Shown here: positions 18,823 to 28,632 of the stretch, one piece after another
How positions within the stretch are numbered: the stretch's first letter is position 1
Layout of the letters: every line of letters begins with the position of its first letter
Origin: Ornithodoros turicata
Lineage: Eukaryota; Arthropoda; Arachnida; Ixodida; Argasidae
Direction of reading: 5' to 3'
DNA length: 64,000 bases
Assembly (NCBI RefSeq): GCF_037126465.1
Contig: NC_088205.1
Location: 31,107,482-31,171,481 of the forward strand
Position numbers and translations under genes: made by a program
The notes under the pieces: generated by a model
What the model was told of the DNA's origin: nothing
Seen by the model: the letters and a program-made list of their open reading frames with translations, nothing else
Database searches by the model: none

Positions 18823-20424
18823 GAGACAAAAGTTTGGGAAACGCACGAGCGGCGTCAACCCTCTGCGGAGCGACATCCTGCGAAACAGAAACGTCCACTT
18901 GATCAGAGGGGGCCAGTGGCTGTTATCACTTGCGATAAGGCTGCTTTCCACGCACATTCGAGGCTAATGTCAGCCATCCACCCCTGAGTGAAAGTGCCCA
19001 TTTCCGGTTTCCATTTCCATTTGACACTGCTCACACGTTTTTGACCGAACCTGTACACCACTACTCATTCATTTATGAAATTTGTTTGCCCTGGGCCCTT
19101 ACAGAGTGTAAATAGGGTAATGACAGCGAACCTCTGGCTTAAAATGGAAATAAATGAGGTATCATTATAGCTGTAAAAGTTCATGCTAAGAACAGAAGAA
19201 AAGAAAGAAACAGTACTAAAAAAATTGCATTCAGTTTTCAGCACTCCTGTAAGCTGTGCATTGCAGTTTCTCAAATTCACTACAGTGTTACAAGACTCCA
19301 TACAGGGCCGCTTGCGCACACAATGAAAAGAGTGAGTCATACAGCTTACTAATAATGTTACTGCGTGTGGAGCTGAAATAACAAATGTGAAGCAATAGCA
19401 TACCAGTAGTGACTCATTTTATTGTGACAATGGATCGCCCTTTAACGTGCATATTAATACGTATCAATATGAACATTATTAAAGGAGAAAAAAAGCTTAC
19501 TCCTGTAGAAGCTGTGTCTAGTCAGACACTCTCAGTCTGATGTCTAGTCAGAAAGTCTCTGTTTAAAGAAGTACAGAGGGCCACCCCAAAAAAATTCAGA
19601 TTAAGACATCTGATGAAAGTGTGTGTGTCATTATACCGAATAGCGCAAAAGGTTTTGATGTGTGCAATTTGTTTCCCAGAAAAAAACTAATATAAACATA
19701 GCTCCGCGCGTTCACCCTTAACTCGCCACTCCAGCTATAACGAGGATGAGGAGGTATGATGCTACGTCACCGATGACGGTATAAGGAGAACTCGTTCTGG
19801 TCCGCCGGTCACTGGGGGTCAGCGCCTTGTCCCTTTGCCGCTGTAAACCTGTTTTGCCAGTTCTCCCGGAGAATTGGGTATAGAAGGAGCGGCCGAAGCA
19901 TTACTGAGCAAGGAGAAAGGCTTTATCAGAACCCCGAACAGCCGAGTAGCAGACGACAGCGGAGTAGCAGACAACATTTCTCTAGGCCAATCAGCGAGCG
20001 TTCTCCTTATAGCGTCAGCGCGAGGTTCCAGGCAGATCACAGGCTGGTACTGCTCTTCACCACCGTTGCGCACGGTCGCTTTTTGCGGCGTATTTTAAAT
20101 TCAATTTCTGCGATAATTACGACTCTGTGGTGTAAATTACTTCGCATGGTGCATCTTACTGGCCTACTTAACAGTTTTATAGGAAGAAAACTGGGTGTTA
20201 AAAACGACTTCTGTGCTACTTTAAACTTTGTGTCCATGCCTGAATAGTCAGAAATAAATTAATATATTCAAAATGCATGCCAGCGTTTTACTTCCACCAG
20301 ACGCATGCTTGTGGGTCCTCTGGTGGATGCACGCATAATGGTAACCAGGTATGCAACACAGCTGCCTCTGATGGCTCTTGACTGTACCCATCGCAGTTGA
20401 AGCACAGATCACCATCGGCCCATG
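18823..20424. other. Non-coding stretch, no gene seen
   Basis: Only short chance ORFs occur. The sequence includes AT-rich patches around 19190-19700. I could not delimit any element. Confidence 0.45.
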
Positions 20425-20640
20425 CATCTAAAGGGTGTAATTTCTTACACCCCACTGCTTTTACACCAGGACTGGTGTAAGTTATCAAACACCAACTTTA
20501 CGCCACAAGGGGTCTAAGAAATATTTCGATTTACACCCTTTAAAAGGGTGTAGATTCTTACACCCTACTGACTTTACACCGAATTTGGTGTTAGTTATCA
20601 AACTCCAACTTTACACTCAAAAAGGTGTGATATGTTTTAG
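20425..20640. repeat. GGTGTAAA-type repeat, two tandem units of about 105 bp
   Basis: Two consecutive units share the order AAGGGTGTA, CTTACACCC, TTTACACC, TGGTGTTAGTTATCAAAC and ACTTTAC. Unit one spans about 20430-20535 and unit two about 20538-20635. Motifs alternate strand, so each unit could fold into hairpins. No ORF. Confidence 0.6.
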
Positions 20641-21091
20641 TGTGCGCGAGAGCGCCACACTCAGCAAAAGGATAAGTCCCGTTTAGTAAAAAAACATAGT
20701 GCTCCATGGAGGAAAGGAGCAAGAAAGTGACCCCAATATAACATATATATTTATATATATATTAAATTTTCCATTGTTTTGGGTCGCGGCCAGAAATATG
20801 AATCCCTGCAAAACATTTATGGCTCAATCTCAAACGTGGAGCGCGAGGCGCTCTCTCGAATTTCAGTTTTGCTAAGCGCGCTCACCACCTGCAGGTGTTG
20901 TTGACGTTTCGCTGATGACATGGTTCGTGTTTGCGGATCAGGGACTGGCAGCGGCGAGCTGTGTCACCTCGCTCGGAGAGCTGACGGTGCGAATGGATCA
21001 TAGCAGAGGATTTTTCTGAAGGTCACTGAACAGGCACAGAGCGCAGACTCCGCAGACTAACGACGTCACGACGGCGGCCTGGCCAACACCA
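20641..21091. other. Non-coding stretch with a short AT microsatellite
   Basis: A (TA)n-like tract lies at 20740-20765. The rest has no recognisable gene or repeat. Confidence 0.45.
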
Positions 21092-21341
21092 CACTCTTAA
21101 AAATGAACTTCACCGCATAGCACGCTTTTAGCCAACCATTATCTCGAATGATATCGCTATGTGCCCTGATTTGTTCAAAGCGGTAGGCGTACGCCTGTTC
21201 TGTGACACTTATGCGGTTCATAATTGTCACAGAAAAGGCGTACGCCTCCCGTTTTCAACAAATCAGGGAAGATAACGATATCATTCGACGTGATGGTTGG
21301 CTAGGAGCGTGCTATGTGGTGAGGTTCATTTTTAAGAGTGC
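21092..21341. mobile_element. Fold-back MITE of the GGCGTACGCC family (copy 2)
   Basis: The left arm starts CACTCTTAAAAATGAACTTC and the right arm ends in its complement at 21322-21341. The palindrome GGCGTACGCC occurs in both arms (near 21187 and 21238). The arms include the shared AGCCAACCAT and GATATCG words. The loop has CACTTATGCGGTTCATAATT. No ORF. Confidence 0.85.
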
Positions 21342-21431
21342 ACCTACACGTTTAAAAATAAACTTCACAAAATAGCACGCTCCTAGCCAACCATCAGCCC
21401 GAGTGGCATCGTTCTGTCCCCTGATTTGTTG

Positions 21432-21602
21432 TGTGGCGGCCCGTGGACGACGATGACGACGTGCCTCTGCTGCCACGCGCTACGGCGCTGGCACGGCAGT
21501 TCTACCGGCACCGTCCCAGCGTGAGGCCACATCCATCTGCCCGCTGGGACATTCCATCATCGCCGGTCAGGACTCATGTAGAGGAACTCCACCTCCTCTA
21601 CA
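21432..21602 (+). repeat. TRIM left LTR
   Basis: It begins TGTGGCGGCCCGTGGACGAC and ends CCTCCTCTACA. The next bases, TTTGATGACCCGAAC, occupy the place of a primer-binding site, but I could not match them to a specific tRNA. Confidence 0.85.
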
Positions 21603-22191
21603 TTTGATGACCCGAACAACGAACACCCGGTTCGGCGTAATTCGGCCATTCATCATCCTAAATTTTTCGGCGGCAAACCAGCAGCGAACCACCCTATAGC
21701 AGGCAATGCGCACCGGGACCACTGTTCCACCGGGGACCCGCAGGGAGACCACAGTAAGCTGGCTTTCTGGCCTCCACCTGCTTCATGATGGTCCTCCCCG
21801 GCACTTCTCTGGCGGCAACCGGCATTCACGCTGTCGTACCGGTCGCGGTACTGTCGCCCACTCAGAAACGCACTCACCCAGCAACAGTCGGCACTCAGCA
21901 ACTCACTCACTCAGCAACAATCAACGCTCGGCAGTAATCACTCAACAAGCACTCAACGCACTCAGCAGACACTCACAATCAGCAACCACTCAAGCATCCA
22001 AGCACTCAACACTCACATCTCATCACTGGAACCCGCCCGAATCGCAGCGCTATTGTTCCCGCCATCCCGCTGCTGCTGCATCAACAGCCGCAAACACAAG
22101 CCGTGTGGCCAGTCATCCACCATCCACGAGTCGTCCTCATTCTCCTCTTCATGGTATCGACGCGGACTTTAATCCCATGCACCGCTCCGCG

Positions 22192-22211
22192 TCTGAGGGG
22201 GGGGGGAGTGA
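22192..22211 (+). promoter_or_regulatory. TRIM polypurine tract
   Basis: A G-rich purine run lies directly before the right LTR, the normal place for the plus-strand primer of reverse transcription. It supports the direction (plus) and the LTR-element nature of the insertion. Confidence 0.75.
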
Positions 22212-22382
22212 TGTGGCGGCCCGTGGACGACGATGACGACGTGCCTCTGCTGCCACGCGCTACGGCGCTGGCACGGCAGTTCTACCGGCACCGTCCCAGA
22301 GTGAGGCCACATCCATCTGCCCGCCGGGACATTCCATCATCGCCGGTCAGGACTCATGTAGAGGAACTCCACCTCCTCTACA
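22212..22382 (+). repeat. TRIM right LTR
   Basis: Same length as the left LTR (171 bases), with AGAGTG in place of AGCGTG and CCGGG in place of CTGGG as the visible differences. Near identity points to a young insertion. Confidence 0.85.
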
Positions 22383-22550
22383 GTTGAAAACGGGAGGCGT
22401 ACACCTTTTTGTGACACATATGCAGAAATGTTAATTGTGACAAAAGGGGCGTACGCCCCGCGCTTTCCACAAATGAAGGGTGATAGAGGAATCACTCTGT
22501 ACAATGGTTGGCCTTCAGCGTGCTATGTAGTGAAGTTCATTTTTAAGAGC

Positions 22551-23086
22551 TAGTGTAGATAGAGAAAGCCTGCGCATTGCCTCCTCTCCCTCTTTCAATT
22601 AAGATTCAGAATTCGTTTGCTACTGCGATTCACCGTTCGGTGAATTCAAGAACCCGCAAATGATTGCAGCTTACCTGGAACCTGCAGGCTTAAATATTTA
22701 GATAAAAAGTGCAAGACATTTTCCAGAAAATCAGTTTTCAGAAAGATTGAGACCGTTTTGCGCTTTATTTTCAAGTTTTCCCATTTAGTACGCGGGGACG
22801 TTCAAACACAACTCGCAGACGACGGTGCTGCTTCTCCATGGCCACGACCGCTGAAAGCACGTTCGTGATTGGCTACGGACGTCACGTCGACGAGCGCGCA
22901 GGCTTTCTGTATCTAGGTGGTGTGGGCCTGGCGTTCCCCTGATGGCGTTGGCGGCTTCGTTTTGGTATCGGTTTCGCGGACCTTATGTAAATTCCAGTGC
23001 GCCGTGGCCCGACCGAAATCAACGTGGCGATTCATAGTAGTATGCTTGATGAATGAAGCGGGATTTCGAGCCACACCCATTGATTC
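22551..23086. other. Non-coding stretch, no gene seen
   Basis: Moderately GC-rich in its right half (22790-22990). No exon, ORF or repeat could be supported. Confidence 0.45.
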
Positions 23087-23293
23087 TTTAACGCGCCCAC
23101 AATGTTGCACCATTCCACCACCATTCCGAATGATACCGTTCTGGCTCCTGATTTGTTGAAATGGGAGCAGGCGCCCATCTTGGACATTAATGCATGTCCA
23201 AGATAGGCGCATCCTCCCGTTTTCAAGGAATCAGGAGGCAGAATGATGTTCGAAACGGTGGTTGGTTAGAAGCGTACTATGTGGTGAAGTTCT
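23087..23293. mobile_element. Fold-back MITE related to the GGCGTACGCC family (copy 4)
   Basis: The arms share the outer words of the family (CCACCATTCCGAATGATACC against GGTGGTTGG...) but the inner palindrome is different: AGGCGCCCATCTTGGACATT faces TGTCCAAGATAGGCGC. The right end reads TATGTGGTGAAGTTCT. The left end is worn. No ORF. Confidence 0.7.
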
Positions 23294-23297
23294 AAGC

Positions 23298-23490
23298 GTA
23301 TTCTTTTCACTTGCACTGGACTGCACTACCTTGGACTCCACGCAAGACAGGTTTTCGGGAGCTGCACTTTCCAGCTGAAAAGAACTTTATTAGTAATGCC
23401 TTTCTTTTCAAAAGGAAAGTGCAGCACGCAAATAACCCAGTTCAGATCTGGTGCAGGAGGTGCAAGCGAAAAGAACGCACCTACTGTCTT
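23298..23490. mobile_element. Fold-back element unrelated to the neighbouring MITEs
   Basis: The outer arms TTCTTTTCACTTGCACTGGA and GGTGCAAGCGAAAAGAACGC are complementary, and the inner arms GCTGCACTTTCC and GGAAAGTGCAGC match perfectly. The loop is AT-rich. There is no ORF. I could not define a target duplication. Confidence 0.55.
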
Positions 23491-23670
23491 AACAGTGTAA
23501 CGTACATGGGGTGTGCTCTGCAGTACGCCACTTCCATGGGCGTTCCCTAGCTAGGGGTGTGTGTTTCCCCCTATCCATATCCACTACCCCACGTGCTAAA
23601 TATTTCTCTGTTACGCATCCCGGCCTCACACCCATTACATCCCGGCCTGACGTCCCGAAGGAACTGAGAA

Positions 23671-23915
23671 CGTACACTGTTAAAACAGAACTTCAACACA
23701 TAGCACGCTCCTAGCCAACCATCATTCCGAAAGATATCATTCTGTGCATTGATTTGTTGAAAATGGGAGGAGGCGCCTATCTGGGATAGATTATCTTGTC
23801 CCAGATAGGCGCCTCCCCCCTGTTTTGAAGAAATCATGACACAGAATGATATCATTCGGTATGATGGTTGACTAGGATCGTGCTATGTGGTGAAGTTCTG
23901 TTTTAACAGTGTACG
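23671..23915. mobile_element. Fold-back MITE related to the GGCGTACGCC family (copy 5)
   Basis: The ends CGTACACTGTTAAAACAGAA and their continuation CTTCA are mirrored without a mismatch over about 25 bases at 23891-23915. The centre is a long hairpin, GAGGCGCCTATCTGGGA facing TCCCAGATAGGCGCCTC. It shares AGCACGCTCCTAGCCAACCA with the other copies. No ORF. It is nearly a complete palindrome of 245 bases. Confidence 0.85.
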
Positions 23916-24029
23916 CTAGGCTATCTAACAAACACCCACGACATTGTTTTTTTTTTTTTCCTTCTTTTGCCGGCAATACGGCGACCGCTATGTATCAATG
24001 TCACTCTACCACTGTCCTCTACTATTTTC

Positions 24030-24238
24030 TAAAGACGAAACTTCACCGCATAACACGCTCAGTCGCCATTCAAAACGATATCGCTCTCTTGATTTCTTGG
24101 GGGGGTCGCGTACCCCTCTTTGTGGCAATTTTGGTATATGTTAATTGTGGCAACAATGCGTACGCCCTGCCACCTTTCCGAATCAAAAGCGTTAACTGCA
24201 GCATTCGTGCAGTGTTATGCGGTGAAGCTTTTAGAGCG
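24030..24238. mobile_element. Fold-back MITE of the GGCGTACGCC family (copy 6)
   Basis: The left arm (ACTTCACCGCATAACACGCT) faces the right arm (GTTATGCGGTGAAGC). The inner parts carry GCGTACGCC-like words (CGCGTACCCC and GCGTACGCCC). It is worn compared with copies 2 and 5. Confidence 0.7.
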
Positions 24239-24424
24239 TGCCGTGCTGAATACGCCGACTCTCGTCCACCACTTTGAAACGCTTGCGCGTAAAATGTTAT
24301 AAAATGTTTTGTGTAAAAGGCGGATGTCATGTTCCCTCCCCCGCAGCTTCTGTCGATGTTGAGTGGATCCGGCCCTGATGAAAGGTCTCGTTTGACAGAA
24401 TGTACACAAACGGCAGTTTGTCAT

Positions 24425-24460
24425 CGAACAAGAATAAAGCTGCAGCTTTATTCTTGTTCG
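24425..24460. repeat. 36-bp perfect palindrome containing AATAAA on both strands
   Basis: The half-site CGAACAAGAATAAAGCTG is followed directly by its exact reverse complement with no spacer. Each strand therefore reads AATAAA, the polyadenylation hexamer, in the same context. It is flanked on the right by a further ACTTGTTCGTG echo at 24477. No gene on either side supports a terminator role directly. Confidence 0.9.
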
Positions 24461-24540
24461 TAGAGTGGAGAGCAGACTTGTTCGTGCAACAATGCTTCGC
24501 AGCTATACACTGACAATCGGCAAACAGGAATACCTTCACT

Positions 24541-24831
24541 GTAAGAAAAAAGGGTGTGAAAATGTGGTAACTTCTATATAGTTACCACCACTAGAGGTCA
24601 ACATAGCGTCTGACAAAGGGTGTAAAAGGGTGGTAAAATCAATTATCATATATCCAAATTGCTACAAAAAGGCGTACGCCCCCTCGCTCACCGAATCAGA
24701 AGCGGTAACCCTATCATTCGTAGGTATAGCAGGTAGAACTTTGCAACCGTTTAGGCACAACATATGCGACAACTATTATCTCCTAAAATGTGTAACTGCT
24801 CCACCACTTTTTCTAAGAGTGTTATGCATTT
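24541..24831. mobile_element. Composite MITE with GGGTGTAAAA / AAGAGTG ends
   Basis: The left end CTGTAAGAAAAAAGGGTGTG faces the right end CCACTTTTTCTAAGAGTG in imperfect complement. Inside lie TGGTAACTTC...GTTACCACC and a GGCGTACGCC word at about 24672 with the family context. A second copy lies at 46360-46925. No ORF. Confidence 0.6.
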
Positions 24832-25300
24832 TCTGTCTAATCGAACTGTCGTCTTTACGCAGAAATGTTTTGAACGATTTCTAGTACGTATAAGTGTGCA
24901 TAAGCGCCCCCTGCTACAAGCTTCTTTTTCGATTTCGTGGTCACTTCATTACACGTGAGCTTCAGCTATTTATATTACTTCAGCGAGCCAAAGTTCTACT
25001 CTAAAATGTAGGCAAATGAGAGAAAAGGAATGAATCAATATTGTTGTTTTCTGTGAAGGACAGCCATTAGTTAGTGGCGTGCTATTGCCGCGCTGTCTTC
25101 CTGACGTTAATGCAGCCTGTGTCCTCGAGAAACCTTCCGGTTTCTTTACTTGGACGCAGTAGTTACTGTGAAATGGAGTCATGCAACGGAGCACGTCCTG
25201 CACACCGTTGAAGCTATATGATGATGAAATCGTAATGCCATCTAGTCTCTTCTATTGTTCGTTTGTTATCCGCAGTGCAATAACTTTGTTTGGTCACAAA
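24832..25300. other. Non-coding stretch, no gene seen
   Basis: No ORF or delimitable repeat was found. It borders the left 2-kb repeat at 25301. Confidence 0.45.
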
Positions 25301-26218
25301 CATGAATTTTAGACCTGCCGTGAGCTCGTCTTCGGGTGTTGGCGTTGCGATGGTTGTAGACTAGTGCGTTTGTTGCGTTAAAGGGAGCCAGCCAATATGG
25401 CTGGTCTTCCACGATGATGCCAATACATATATATAGATGGCTGGTCTTCCACGATGATGCCAATACATATGTATATATATATATATAGAAATCGCTGTTT
25501 TATGACGCTCTTCTGGAGCTCCTTCCGACGGCGAGCTCGGCTGTGCCTCGCCCGATCGCGTGGCTTCATATTACGGCCGGCTGGTTGGATGCCCGCCGTT
25601 TAAGCTTGCAGTGGCGTCTTGCGCACGACGTTCTACCTCTCAGGGACAGGTTGTCCCGCTTCGGTTTGACCAGGCCTTATTGCCCTTTTTGCCCTACCTT
25701 TGAAACGTCGAAGCACGCTTTCCGCAACTGTCTTCTCCCGGATTTTCTGTGGCACAAGGTCAAGGTGCTTTACGGCATTCCGTTCATTAGGTGGGGCACG
25801 GTTCAGTTACTCAGCCCGCTCCCAGTTCCGGTCGGCAATAGACGCCAGTTTATCCTCCTGGCGGTAGAAATAAACTACCAGGTCTGGATAGCACGCTGCG
25901 TAGCTGTGCACGGTGGCCGTGCTTGCACCGCCGTTGAGGTACTGAACAGGGTCAGAGCGGGCATCCGTAGAGCCCTTTACAGGGAGAGAGCAGTCCTTGG
26001 GGCCATCCAGTTTGAAAGGCGGTGCCAAACATCAGCGAGCCTCTTCGAAGAAAGCAATGGTAGGTATGTCATCCGCTTCTAATATCCTTCGTGCTGCGGT
26101 CCCACGTGCAACTCTTCGTGAGTTTTGGTTTGTTGCGAGGTGGCCTCTAGCACGTACATCAATTCCAGACCTGCCGTGAGATGGCTGGTCTTCCACCATG
26201 ATGCCAATACATATATAC
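25301..26218 (+). pseudogene. LINE C 3' ends: a short one followed by a C-terminal ORF2 fragment
   Basis: 25301-25470 is a 5'-truncated LINE 3' end finishing in GATGATGCCAATACATATAT. After a (TA)n tract a second piece encodes HITAGWLDARRLSLQWRLAH, PLRDRLSRFGLTRPYC and the knuckle CPFCPTFETSKHAFRNC, then VWIARCVAVHGGRA and a stop at 26082. This is the C-terminal tail of a Tx1/L1-like ORF2. Its own 3' end again finishes in ATGATGCCAATACATATA near 26215. Confidence 0.75.
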
Positions 26219-26269
26219 AAATCGACCAATAAGTCAAGCTTTCGTTTGTCCCATCCTACAGTTGGCAAT

Positions 26270-27302
26270 ACGAAGTCAAAAGCATATCCAGAGAGGGGTC
26301 AAAGATAGTGACAATACTTTTCATTGGTGGGAGAAACTTAAAAATGCTGTAAAGAACTGCCTTGAGGCCTGGGGGACGAAAAAGGCGCGTGAGAAGCGTG
26401 CAACGACGCACAAGCTCCAGGATCACATGCGGTGGTTGCAACAGTTCGGCGTGGGAGTACTCTCCGGTGTGAGCTACACCTCCGCCAAAGATCACCTCGC
26501 ACTCCTGAGGGAGGAAAGGTGGGATGCGTTGAGGTATATGGCGGCGAGGGGCAATCTAGAGAAGGGAGCCTGGTGCTCCCGGAGGCTCCTCTCTAAACAT
26601 CTGGCTTCAGCGCAACCGCCAATGGAGGCCCTCAGAAACAACGGCAGACGAGTCACCAAGCAAGGTGAAATAGCCACTGTGGCACGGGAGTTCTACGCTA
26701 ACATGTTTGAGAATGGACTCACGGCAGGTGATTCCTTTTGTGGGGGAAAGCCAGGAAAAGGCATAGAACATAGCTGCAAAGAGGTACAGCAGGCTGTTAG
26801 AAGCCTGAAGAACGGGAAGTCGCCAGAACCTGAAGGGTTTCCGGCAGAATTTTACAAACGGTATTGGAACATCCTAGGCCCCTCTTTGGTGAAGGTGCTT
26901 AATGGTGCACTTCAGAAAGGTTCATTTCCAGAAACCTTCCTAGAAGGAACGGTCACTCTGCTGTTCAAGATTCACCAGCGTAAGGAGGAGCTGGGCGCCT
27001 GGAGACCTATAACGTTGCTAAATTTAGATTATTAGCAAGGGCAGTCGTGGGCCGAATACAAGGAAATATGGAAGAGTGGGTGTCACCATCACAGGGTGCT
27101 GCAGTTAAAGGTCGAACAATCGAAAGGAAAATATGGGAGCTAAGAGATGTTATAGAATGGACAAGCAGAAGGAGAATAAGAAGTATTCTCATGACCTTAG
27201 ACCAAGAAAAGGCATTTGACCGGCTTAAACACGCATATTTAAGAGAAACATTAGAAGGAATTGGGGTGGAAAATCCAATAATAAACACAATAGGAGCCAT
27301 GT
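26270..27302 (+). pseudogene. LINE D copy 1, ORF2 fragment (truncated by LINE B1)
   Basis: The frame from 26262 encodes the linker and first reverse-transcriptase motifs: NGKSPEPEGFPAEFYKRYW and GAWRPITLLNLDY, then stops at 27035 because of a 5-base deletion (compare 56490, which keeps DYKILARI). It continues out of frame with TLDQEKAFDRLKHAYLRETL up to 27302. The WRPITLL-DYK and DQEKAFDR motifs fit the Tx1/L1 group. Confidence 0.75.
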
Positions 27303-27512
27303 TTGCGGCATTGTCGCAGTAACTGATCTGTTGAAGGAAGACGAAGACTGAAGACGGCGTGCTCTGTGCTCGCTCCTGCCTTGTGTTCTGTTTGCCTTGA
27401 TTGGGTAAGTATTCGTTTGTTCGTGTTCATTTCTTGTGTGTTTTCTTACTGCAGCCTCACAATGTGAGGCCTGTAAAGTGTATACCGTCGGCGGTTGAGC
27501 CGCCTCTGACTT

Positions 27513-28600
27513 ATGGCTAGCCGGCCTTTAGCGTTCTCTGTGACACTGCCTCCAGGCGTGTCGCGGGTAGATTTCCTCCTTCCACTAGTGAAGACGGTAG
27601 GAAAAGTTGTGAAGAGCATGCGTCACATTGGAGGTGGGGCATGCGACTTGATAGTGAAGTCAAGGGCTGCTGCTGAAAAGCTGAAAGCCCTTGGTTCACT
27701 TACAGTGAAGGGCAGCGTGATTGAGTTGGTCTCGCTCGAGTCCAACTTGGTCACGGTGACGATTATTTCGGTACCGGACCCCATTACCGATACCGCGGTA
27801 GAGACTGCACTCACGGGATATGGGCCAGTCACCAAGGTGAGCCGGGAGACATTCCTTCAGAAGGAATTGGAAGGAATCGAAACAGGGAATCGTCGTGTTC
27901 TTATGGAAATGCGATCCCCTGTTCCGAATTTCATCAGCGTACGCGGTAAGCGCTTGACCATCAATTATGATGGCCTAAAGCGCGTGTGCATGCGTTGCAA
28001 CGCGGAAGGTCACTTTAAGAAGGACTGTGTGGCCCCGCTTTGTACCTGCTGTGGTGAGGTTGGACATGAGTGTCGCGATGCCTTGTGTAGGCGTTGCGGT
28101 GGAGACCACGCCGTGTCCGAGTGTTCGGCCGCGACGTGGCTTCCCGTGTTGGGACTGGTCGAGTGCCACCGAAAGCGCCCGTTGTGCCGGCTGTGCAAGC
28201 TGCGCAAGCTGCCAGTGCGGACACCCCAACCGTAGTTGTGTCAGATGAACATCCCGTTCTAGAAGCTGTTAGTGTGGCGGCTGGAAATGAACGTGGTGTT
28301 GGTGACCCTGACACAGTCGTGGCGTCTCCCGACAATGCTTCTCCCAGTGGTGAGGTCATTGTCAAGGGAGCTGCTGTAGCTCATACTGAGGCAGTGGTCT
28401 CAGTTAGTGACGGGGATGCTGGTGGTGATACTGGAGTTGGGGGTGATGGGGACAGTGTAGCGTCTTCTAGCTCCGACAGGTTAGTTATTGACCTAGAGTT
28501 AGATGGGGAAGGTGCAGTTGCTGACGCGATGGACTTCATCGAATCTGCTGCGAAACGGAAGCGCCAAGCATCCGAGGGGTCTGCAGTGCGAGATTCCTAA
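27513..28600 (+). pseudogene. LINE B1 ORF1 (gag-like RNA-binding protein), frameshifted
   Basis: The first frame (27513-28235) begins MASRPLAFSVTLPPGVSRVD. It contains a probable RRM-like fold (VTVTIISVPDPITDTAVETA) and three zinc knuckles: CMRCNAEGHFKKDC, CTCCGEVGHECRDALC and CRRCGGDHAVSEC. A frameshift near 28100-28230 moves the rest into the frame that ends at 28600 (DLELDGEGAVADAMDF, SAAKRKRQASEG), which has a nuclear-signal-like basic end. In relatives this protein coats the element's RNA as a chaperone. ORF2 starts 33 bases later. Confidence 0.8.
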
Positions 28601-28632
28601 CTAGCGTTTTCGCGTCCTCAATTTTTCTCTTA

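Larger units (their letters stand above)
21432..22382 (+). mobile_element. TRIM: miniature LTR retrotransposon without genes
   Basis: Two 171-base direct repeats (21432-21602 and 22212-22382) start TGTGGCGG, end CTCTACA and differ at about two positions. They are flanked by GTTG on each side (21428-21431 and 22383-22386), a 4-base target duplication as made by retroviral-type integrases. A polypurine tract (GAGGGGGGGGGGAGTGA) ends at the right LTR. The 609-base interior codes for nothing recognisable and holds many CACTCAGCAAC-like words. It must be mobilised by another element's proteins. Confidence 0.85.
21350..22550. mobile_element. GGCGTACGCC-family MITE (copy 3) split by a TRIM
   Basis: The left arm (21350-21431) and the right part (22383-22550) together form one MITE like its neighbours, with the palindrome GGCGTACGCC at about 22447 and a variant at 22391. 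A miniature LTR element with a GTTG target duplication is inserted at 21432-22382. The right end (TTCATTTTTAAGAGC) mirrors the left end. Confidence 0.8.
25301..27302 (+). repeat. Left 2-kb direct repeat flanking LINE B1
   Basis: This block and 32181-34170 are the same sequence at roughly 98-99% identity by eye, in the same orientation. The left block stops at GGAGCCATGT exactly where LINE B1 begins, and the right block starts at CATGAATYTTAGACCTGCC exactly where B1 ends. Shared inherited lesions, such as the 5-base deletion in the LINE-D frame at 27031 and 33890, show the two are duplicates rather than independent insertions. Visible length differences are mostly in the (TA)n tract. Confidence 0.85.

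Noticed and set aside
21706..22236. Ser/His/Thr-rich 176-residue ORF inside the TRIM
   Set aside because: Its composition comes from the CACTCAGCAAC words; there is no domain, and it runs into the LTR.
22640..22690. Possible extra receptor exon (donor-like TTACCTGGAACC on the plus strand)
   Set aside because: The reverse reading has no leucine-rich repeat and no acceptor at a suitable distance.
16912..24831. Regularly spaced palindromes considered as a CRISPR array
   Set aside because: Units are about 250-base fold-back elements with degenerate arms and irregular spacing, in a eukaryotic context.
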